Assembly: GCA_002305995.1 (NCBI GenBank)
Contig: DBRN01000012.1
Location: forward strand, 158,841 to 222,840
Reading direction: 5' to 3'
DNA: 64,000 bases
Source: Atopobiaceae bacterium UBA1367
Lineage (GTDB): Bacteria > Actinomycetota > Coriobacteriia > Coriobacteriales > Atopobiaceae
Numbering within the stretch: the first letter of the stretch is position 1; every line of letters starts with the position of its first letter. The notes below the pieces were generated by a model. That model ran no database searches. It saw nothing but the letters and a program-made list of their open reading frames with translations, and had not been told where the DNA came from. This document shows positions 59,178 to 64,000 of this stretch, in pieces. Position numbers and translations under genes: made by a program.

Positions 59178-59513
59178 ATGACGAGATACGTTCTGGAGAC
59201 GCGCGAACTGGTCAAGCGGTTCGGGCGAGGCGGCAACGTGCAGGCGGCGGTGGACCATGTGTCGCTGCATGTCGAGGAGGGGAAAGTCTATGGCCTGCTC
59301 GGCCCCAACGGCGCGGGCAAGTCCACCACGCTCAAGATGGTCACGGGCATGCTGCGCCCCACCGAGGGCCAGATGCTCTTCGAGGGGCGCCCCTGGGAGC
59401 GAGACGACCTCTATCGCATCGGCATGCCCACGCCGCAGGTTTCCCTGACGCAAAGCTCTACCCCGCATCGCGAGCTCAGGATCAAGGCAATTCGATCCTC
59501 GCTGCTGTTCTAG
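59178..59513 (+). pseudogene. Truncated ABC transporter ATPase (BcrA/lantibiotic-immunity type)
   Basis: ATG 59178 begins a normal ABC ATPase: LVKRFGRGGNVQAAVDHVSL, Walker A LLGPNGAGKSTT and a WERDDLYRIG segment typical of BcrA-like drug or bacteriocin exporters. After about residue 83 the frame loses similarity (a displaced KLYP remains in another frame) and it stops at 59513. The Q loop, signature motif and Walker B are missing, so it cannot function. No permease gene is nearby. Confidence 0.75.
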
Positions 59514-59532
59514 GGCAACGATCTTGAAGGAT

Positions 59533-59844
59533 TTAACGTTCTCCGAAGAGCTTCTTCATGTAGTCGCTCTTGGCGTACAGGACTCTGACTACCAGCGCAC
59601 GTCCCTGACCGCAGGAGAAGAACACCATCCGGTTGCCGCTGATCATGTAGCGATATCCCGTGTCCAAGCCATTGATCGAACGGAGCACCATGCCGGAGCC
59701 GGGGACGTCGGCGAACAGCTGCGCCTTCTCTACAACAGATTCCACCAGGCGCTTGGCGGCGATTGGGCTGGAAAGCTCGAACTCGATATAATTCGCGGCG
59801 GAAGCGAGGTCTTCCATAGCCGCGGGCGACCAGACAAGCTCCAT
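59533..59844 (-). CDS. RelE/ParE family toxin
   Basis: A 103-residue toxin of the RelE/ParE superfamily. The start MELVWSPAAMEDLASAANYIEFEL and the later YRYMISGNRMVFFSCGQGRALVVRVLYAKSDYMKKL match the ParE-type fold, with the basic/aromatic C terminus. Whether it is a gyrase poison (ParE) or an mRNA endonuclease (RelE) is not certain from sequence. Its ATG directly follows the antitoxin stop codon (TAGATG), so the two are translated together. Confidence 0.88.
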   Translation of the reverse strand: MELVWSPAAMEDLASAANYIEFELSSPIAAKRLVESVVEKAQLFADVPGSGMVLRSINGLDTGYRYMISGNRMVFFSCGQGRALVVRVLYAKSDYMKKLFGER

Positions 59845-60108
59845 CTACCCCACCTGCGAGAATCTCTCGTCGAACGCTGTGCGAACCTGATCGGTGGTAA
59901 GGACTCCACGTTCCTCCGCAGAACGCATCCCATAATCGAGCTGGTCAAGAAGGGTTCGTTCCGCCTCGTAACGCTCGTAGTCGGATATGTCCTGGATGAC
60001 GAATCTCCCGCGCCCGTTCTTCGTCAGGAAAACAGGAGAACCTGGCGCCACCTCATCGAGCACCGCGCTATAAGACCTCAAATCGGAGATGGGCTTGATA
60101 TTCGGCAT
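59845..60108 (-). CDS. Phd/YefM family antitoxin
   Basis: An 87-residue antitoxin. MPNIKPISDLRSYSAVLDEVAPGSPVFLTKNGRGRFVIQDISDYERYEAE is the standard Phd/YefM DNA-binding domain, and the C-terminal tail would wrap the toxin. The start at 60108 has TAGGAGG upstream and is preferred over a longer frame to 60141. It should repress its own promoter through the palindrome at 60147-60161. The module probably stabilises the island. Confidence 0.9.
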   Translation of the reverse strand: MPNIKPISDLRSYSAVLDEVAPGSPVFLTKNGRGRFVIQDISDYERYEAERTLLDQLDYGMRSAEERGVLTTDQVRTAFDERFSQVG

Positions 60109-60141
60109 GGCAAACCTCCTAAGCTGTAAATTCGCATGCAT

Positions 60142-60170
60142 ATTCTACAGCACTACGCTGTTTATTACAA
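60142..60170 (-). promoter_or_regulatory. Promoter and operator of the Phd/ParE module
   Basis: On the minus strand a TTGTAA -35 box (60170-60165) and a TAGAAT -10 box (60147-60142) are 17 bases apart. Between them lies the palindrome ACAGCGTAGTGCTGT (60161-60147), a fitting site for antitoxin autorepression. Confidence 0.75.
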
Positions 60171-60290
60171 TACGAAGGAGATGAAGCTCTCTTGCTACGT
60201 TCAATAGCAGTGTTGCTCAACGACATCAATCCAAAATGCCCAGGGACATTAATCACACCAGCTCTCTGCAAGGGAGGATTTTAAATCTTC

Positions 60291-60330
60291 AGAATCAGCC
60301 CTGAATCCCACCAAAATCGGGGCTGATTCT
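60291..60330. other. Stable hairpin in the gap between two toxin-antitoxin modules
   Basis: AGAATCAGCCC (60291-60301) pairs with GGGCTGATTCT (60320-60330). No T-run follows on either strand, so it is not a standard terminator. The remaining 411-base gap has only the two divergent promoters. Confidence 0.5.
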
Positions 60331-60485
60331 ATGCCCTGAACTGCCGATTCCCGATTAGGATTCATTCTGTGCGGCTAAACTTCAAAACTGATACGAGCTC
60401 GCAGCTGCAACAATCCTGAAGCTTATTCGACATGGTTGTGGCATCTATCGATCTACATACGCCACAGACTGGCTCATTTGTGATA

Positions 60486-60501
60486 CAATGCATATACATT
60501 G
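60486..60501 (+). promoter_or_regulatory. Operator of the DinJ/YafQ module
   Basis: CAATGCATATACATTG has CAATG/CATTG arms and lies 18 bases before the antitoxin start, overlapping AT-rich promoter sequence (TACAAT). Such a palindrome suits a RelB/DinJ ribbon-helix-helix repressor. Confidence 0.55.
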
Positions 60502-60519
60502 AAATACCAAGGAGATAAC

Positions 60520-60798
60520 ATGGCTAAGACTGCATCGTTCAGCATGCGCATCGACCCCGAGGTCAGGGACGACGCAGAGACAATCTTTTCGAGCCTCGGC
60601 ATGACGCTCACGGAGGCCATCAACATCTTCCTGCACAAATCGGTCATGGTCGGCGGCCTGCCGTTCGACGTCCGCAACCCGCGCTACGGCGCCGAGACCG
60701 AGGCGGCAATGCGCGAGGCGCGTGACATCATGAGCGGGAAGGTCCCCTCGGAAGTCTACGAATCCGCCGAGGCCCTGTTCGCAGCTCTTGACGGGTAG
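60520..60798 (+). CDS. dinJ: RelB/DinJ family antitoxin
   Basis: A 92-residue antitoxin. KTASFSMRIDPEVRDDAETIFSSLGMTLTEAINIFLHKSVMVGGLPFDVR is the typical RelB/DinJ ribbon-helix-helix and dimerisation region. The tail would neutralise the toxin that follows. ATG 60520 has AAGGAG upstream; an in-frame ATG at 60499 does not. It is divergent from the Phd/ParE module with 411 bases between the two antitoxin starts. Confidence 0.92.
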   Translation: MAKTASFSMRIDPEVRDDAETIFSSLGMTLTEAINIFLHKSVMVGGLPFDVRNPRYGAETEAAMREARDIMSGKVPSEVYESAEALFAALDG

Positions 60799-60806
60799 GG
60801 GTCGGC

Positions 60807-61088
60807 ATGGCCCTGAAGCTCGTTGCGACCTCGCAGTTCAAGAAAGACTACAAGAGAGCCAAGAAACGCGGCCTCGACCTGTTGGAGCTTCGGGTGGTGC
60901 TCGACCGGCTCTGCTCCGAGGAGCGGCTTGAGGAGCGTTACCGCGACCACGCCCTCACGGGCGGTTATGCAGGTTTCCGTGAGTGCCACATCCGACCAGA
61001 CTGGCTACTTGTTTACGCTGTCGACAAAGACAGCCTCGTCCTTGTCGCGTCGCGCACCGGCACGCATTCTGACTTGTTCGACGAGTGA
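60807..61088 (+). CDS. yafQ: YafQ/RelE family mRNA interferase toxin
   Basis: A 93-residue toxin of the YafQ branch: LVATSQFKKDYKRAKKRGLDLLELRVVLDRLCSEERLEERYRDHALTGGYAGFRECHIRPDWLLVY, then RTGTHSDLF at the C terminus. The RDHAL..G and H-x-RPDW motifs and the terminal THSDLF histidine and phenylalanine are those used for ribosome-dependent mRNA cleavage. It lies 8 bases after dinJ in one operon and appears intact. Confidence 0.92.
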   Translation: MALKLVATSQFKKDYKRAKKRGLDLLELRVVLDRLCSEERLEERYRDHALTGGYAGFRECHIRPDWLLVYAVDKDSLVLVASRTGTHSDLFDE

Positions 61089-61164
61089 TCGCCCCTACAG
61101 CACGCACATCCAGCCGAATTTTCATTAGCAGACCATCGGTTTCCAGTCCGTGAAGCATGCCGCC

Positions 61165-61976
61165 ATGTCTTACAAGAGCGCATCGGCGCTGGGGATGGTG
61201 GTGAAGACCGCGGCATCCGCCTCTTCCTTTGACACCAACCGCGCCATCTCCTCCTTCTATTTCCACAGACTCCTGTGCTGCGTTTTCGCCGAAGGCAACG
61301 ATGTGTTCGTCCTCAAGGCGGCCAGTCGATGCTCGCCCGCACGAGCTATGCGAGGGCGACGCGCGATATCGACCTTTTGGCAACAAGGGACGGCCTCGAT
61401 GAAGCTCTGCGAAGCCTCATCAGGCTAGCGCAGACGGACGCGGACGACTTCATCACATTCGAGTTCGCGGGATCGAGGCCCATCAAGGCCGAAGACGAGC
61501 ACCGCAGCGGTCTCTCCGTGAGATTCTTGCCCGTTCTCGGCGCTAAGCGCATGCAGCAGATCGCGATCGACCGCGTCATCGACAAGATTTCCCTCGAGGA
61601 CGCAGAGCTCATCACGCCGGCGGACAGGATCGATATCGATGGGTTGCAGAAATGCAACTATCTTGTCTACCCGGTTGAGAGTGCGCTGTCGGATAAGCTC
61701 TGCGCGCTGATCGAGAGGCACGACGGAAGGGCATCCTCGCAGGTGAAGGACCTGGTGGACATCGCGGTCTACGCTACGGCATGCCCCGTCAACGGAAAGA
61801 AGCTGCAGAAACGCATGCGTCGCGAATTCGCCGTCCGCAAGATTGCACTGCCGGAATCTTTTAGCGTCTCCGAAAGCTGGGATGAATCCCATGAGACGAT
61901 TCGGCAAACTGAGCTTGCAGACGGGACTGGCCGACGGCACCTTGAGATACGAAGGCCTCGTAAGCTGGGCACATAG
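61165..61976 (+). pseudogene. AbiEii/AbiGii nucleotidyltransferase toxin, frameshifted
   Basis: The first part (from ATG 61165, MSYKSASALGMVVKTAASAS then DTNRAISSFYFHRLLCCVFAEGNDVFVLK) and the second part (GGQSMLARTSYARATRDIDLL onward to 61976) are in different frames and join at about 61316-61319, where one G appears lost (AAGGCGGCC for AAGGGCGGCC). Together they match AbiEii-type nucleotidyltransferases, with the GG(Q)S and RATRDIDL catalytic motifs. The loss lies just before the catalytic GGxS, so the toxin should be dead. No AbiEi antitoxin gene is present upstream. Confidence 0.8.
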
Positions 61977-62011
61977 CATCATCGACTAAGAAGAAAGAGA
62001 AGAAAGAGCGC

Positions 62012-62330
62012 TTGAGAATCGCGAAACGAGCCTTGGAGCTGCTCGGCGGAATTGTCCTTGCCCTGATCGTTCTCGTTGGTTGCTTTGCCGCCTACAACCA
62101 GATTGCCCTGCGTATGGAGGCCAACGAGATCGTCCCCGCCGGAGAGATGGTTGACGTTGGTGGGTATCACGTGCACGTTTACACCGAGGGAACAAACGAC
62201 GATGCACCAACGCTCGTGTTCTTGTCGGGGTCTGCAACTGTTGCTCCCGTGTACGACTTCAAGCCTTTATACGAATAGCTGTCTGACGACTATCGCATCG
62301 CGGTGGTCGAAAAGGCAGCGTATGTCGCCG
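62012..62330 (+). pseudogene. Truncated membrane-anchored alpha/beta hydrolase
   Basis: From a TTG at 62012 the frame encodes a membrane helix (LLGGIVLALIVLVGCFAAYNQIAL) and the start of an alpha/beta hydrolase domain (VDVGGYHVHVYTEG and TLVFLSGSATVAPVYDFKPLY). A TAG at 62276-62278 interrupts it; the same frame then continues with LSDDYRIAVVEKAAYV before similarity ends near 62330. The nucleophile and the rest of the domain are missing, so the gene is both stopped and truncated. Confidence 0.7.
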
Positions 62331-62813
62331 CCCTTCGCGCGACCTCAGCTGGGCCTCTCGCGCAACAGGGTCCGCATGGCCGTGGGCTGCGAGCAGCGGA
62401 GGGGAGGGCTGTCTGTCTTCCGTAGGCGCGGGCTGGGCAAGCCGGGTGGGGCGAGGGCGGCGTCGGCTTGCGGTCCGCACGTCGAGCGCGGGCCGCTCCC
62501 CGTGCATGGCATGGGGGACGCGCACGACAGACTGGCGGGGGAGCCATCCCTCGAGAGCGAGTCCCACAACTCGAAGGAGATCGCCAGGCTTCCGGACTGG
62601 GACAACCCGCCCAAGGCGGTGAGCTATCCCTGCCTCCTGGCCAAGGAGCTCCTGCATCGCCACTCGGGCCTCGGCTGCGATGACACCGACGGCTGGCCCG
62701 ACCTTCTCTCCGTCCTCATGAGCCCTCACGAGGACAAGATGGGGAAGGTCGCGATGGTGCTCGATCGGGAACACACCTTGCCGTTAGAATGAATCATCGA
62801 AACAGGAGGCGCC
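62331..62813. other. Degenerate GC-rich region before the Abi gene
   Basis: About 480 bases with chromosome-like GC. A plus-strand frame shared with an upstream shadow reads DWDNPPKAVSYPCLLAKELLHRHSGLGCDD and on to about 62792. It looks protein-like but has no start and no family I recognise. It may be another gene fragment. The last 20 bases hold the Abi gene's CAGGAGG site. Confidence 0.4.
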
Positions 62814-63773
62814 ATGACCAACGAGAATAACAGCGTCCGCGCATCGAAGCCGAAGCTTACCGTAGAGGAGCAAGTGGAGCATCTTAGGAGGAAAGGCGTC
62901 ACCTTCGAGCTGTGCTCGGCAGAGCAGGCTCGCGAAACGCTGAGCGGCAAGACGTACTACTTCAAGCTCGCAGCCTATCGCGTTCTCTTCGACAAGCGCA
63001 CCGGGGGCGCCCGTGACGGCGAATACGTCGGACTCGACTTCGGTCAGCTGCGCGACCTCGCGGCCATCGACCACATGCTCAGGTACACCTTGCTCCCGAT
63101 GACGCTGGACATCGAGCATTTCGCCAAGGTCAAGCTCATGCGCGAGGTCACCAAGCGGGCAGACGAGGACGGATACTCGATCGTCAAGGATTACCTGAAA
63201 AGCCTGAGCGGGAGGAACCGATCGATTCGCGAGATGGAGATGGAGCGGCTGAAGCGGGACGGGTACAGCGGAGGCATGGCCTGCAAGTACGACGGGGAGA
63301 AGCCCGTGTGGGTCCTCATCGAGCTGCTCTCCTTCGGGGGCTTCATCAACTTCTACCTGTTCTGCGCGGACAGGTGGCAGGACCAGCGGATGAGAAGCGA
63401 GCACTACCTTCTCAGGCAGGCTCAGGCGGTGAGGAACGCATGTGCCCACTCTACCGATATCATAAACGGCTTCGCGCCGGGCGAGGCGAGCACCATCCGC
63501 ACTCCGAGGGAGGTTGCGGTGGCGCTCGACGGGATTGGGATCAACAGGCGCTCGAGGCGCGCGAAGATGGCCAACCCTCGTGTCCAGCAGATAACGATGA
63601 TGGCGTTCGCCTACAGGGAAATGGTCACGGGATCGCATACGAGGGAGATGTGCAAGGACCTGGTCGGGGCCTTGGAGCGTCGCGCCGTCGAGCATGCCGA
63701 CTGGTACGCGAACGTCGACAGCGTGGTTTCCGCTTACAAGTTTCTCGCGAAGGTGTTTGACAACTGGGTGTAA
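62814..63773 (+). CDS. Abi family protein (AbiD/AbiF-like, HEPN)
   Basis: A 319-residue protein of the Abi_2 family linked to abortive phage infection. TVEEQVEHLRRKGVTF, YYFKLAAYRVLF and LRDLAAIDHMLRYTLLPMTLDIEHFAKVKL are typical of the N-terminal half; LIELLSFGGFINFYLF and the VRNACAHS motif (R-x4-H pattern of HEPN RNases) are in the second half. It is expected to act as an RNase triggered by infection. The ATG at 62814 has CAGGAGG upstream. It is the only complete abortive-infection gene among several broken ones here. Confidence 0.9.
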   Translation: MTNENNSVRASKPKLTVEEQVEHLRRKGVTFELCSAEQARETLSGKTYYFKLAAYRVLFDKRTGGARDGEYVGLDFGQLRDLAAIDHMLRYTLLPMTLDIEHFAKVKLMREVTKRADEDGYSIVKDYLKSLSGRNRSIREMEMERLKRDGYSGGMACKYDGEKPVWVLIELLSFGGFINFYLFCADRWQDQRMRSEHYLLRQAQAVRNACAHSTDIINGFAPGEASTIRTPREVAVALDGIGINRRSRRAKMANPRVQQITMMAFAYREMVTGSHTREMCKDLVGALERRAVEHADWYANVDSVVSAYKFLAKVFDNWV

Positions 63774-63815
63774 TCATTCATAATGAAGGCAGACAAAAAA
63801 CCTCCGGGTTTTGCG

Positions 63816-63853
63816 GGGCGGGGTTGCAAGAGCGGTCCTGCCCTAGTTTTTTT
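63816..63853 (+). terminator. Intrinsic terminator after the Abi gene
   Basis: GGGCGGG (63816-63822) pairs with CCTGCCC (63837-63843) including one G-U pair, followed by TAGTTTTTTT. A smaller AAAACC/GGTTTT stem lies just before it at about 63797-63812. Confidence 0.7.
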
Positions 63854-63948
63854 ATCATGCAAGTCTCTTGAGGCCCGCATCGCGCATGCACCCGTCTCAA
63901 CTTTTAGTACCTAGTAGCAAGCAGCCTCATCTAGCTGCATCTGTTACA

Positions 63949-63983
63949 CCGCCCCGATCATTCTCTGAGAGCGATCGGGGCGG
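63949..63983 (+). terminator. GC-rich hairpin at the right end of the window
   Basis: CCGCCCCGATC (63949-63959) pairs exactly with GATCGGGGCGG (63973-63983), followed by CTCTTCGTCT. It is terminator-like but with a weak T-run, and lies just after TAGTAGC/GCATCT motifs related to those at 51600 and 58660. Confidence 0.6.
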
Positions 63984-64000
63984 CTCTTCGTCTAGTATGA

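Overview
The window looks like chromosomal DNA of a high-GC actinobacterium of the class Coriobacteriia, most like Olsenella, Atopobium or their relatives. This is inferred from the very high GC, the GC-ending codons, the mix of ATG, GTG and TTG starts behind strong purine-rich Shine-Dalgarno sites, and gene types typical of anaerobic saccharolytic gut or oral bacteria: a lactose-family PTS, a MupG-like muramidase, a TM1266-like regulator, and RICIN-repeat cell wall hydrolases. No rRNA or tRNA gene was recognised.

Positions 1-43480 are mostly ordinary chromosome. In order they hold: a PTS/amino-sugar cluster (EIIA, MupG-like protein, and a metallophosphoesterase-EIIB-ROK fusion); a TM1266-like regulator and a large TPR membrane protein; an ArsR repressor with a Zn/Cd P-type ATPase; a polysaccharide deacetylase; a DUF1015 protein; a HAD phosphatase; a phasin-like protein with a UbiB/AarF kinase; a GT-B-like protein divergent from a TetR / sugar symporter / alpha-galactosidase set; a frameshifted secreted lysozyme with lectin repeats; a Tat-type cyclophilin lipoprotein; a MarR-controlled heterodimeric ABC exporter divergent from a two-component system whose regulator carries a stop codon; an alpha/beta hydrolase; a divergent methionyl-tRNA synthetase; argJ-argB-argD; and a guaA that encodes only the ATP-pyrophosphatase part of GMP synthase. 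The intergenic regions are rich in short repeats. Most striking are two arrays of a roughly 27-bp unit (10342-10800 and 38136-38490), each turning round in the middle into the opposite orientation, and each lying next to a 91-92 bp element with inverted ends.

Positions 43481-58615 are lower-GC foreign DNA at the 3' end of guaA. The last 14 bases of guaA recur exactly at 58602-58615 and, with one mismatch over 12 bases, at 51568-51579. This suggests two mobile elements stacked at the guaA attachment site. The first (about 8.1 kb) carries a C5-methyltransferase with a NotI-like endonuclease, relaxosome-type proteins and a candidate oriT, a RepA-like ATPase, integrase and excisionase, a CI-like repressor with three operator copies, and a DUF4238 protein. 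The second (about 7.0 kb) carries a broken excisionase, a SAM methyltransferase, an AAA+ ATPase/subtilisin-like protease pair resembling the IetAS anti-phage system, and a DUF3800 protein.

Positions 58616-64000 form a graveyard and stability/defence zone: fragments of chromosomal genes, two divergent toxin-antitoxin modules, a frameshifted AbiEii nucleotidyltransferase, a broken hydrolase and an intact HEPN-type Abi protein. Together, 43.5-63.8 kb reads as a defence island built by repeated insertion and decay.
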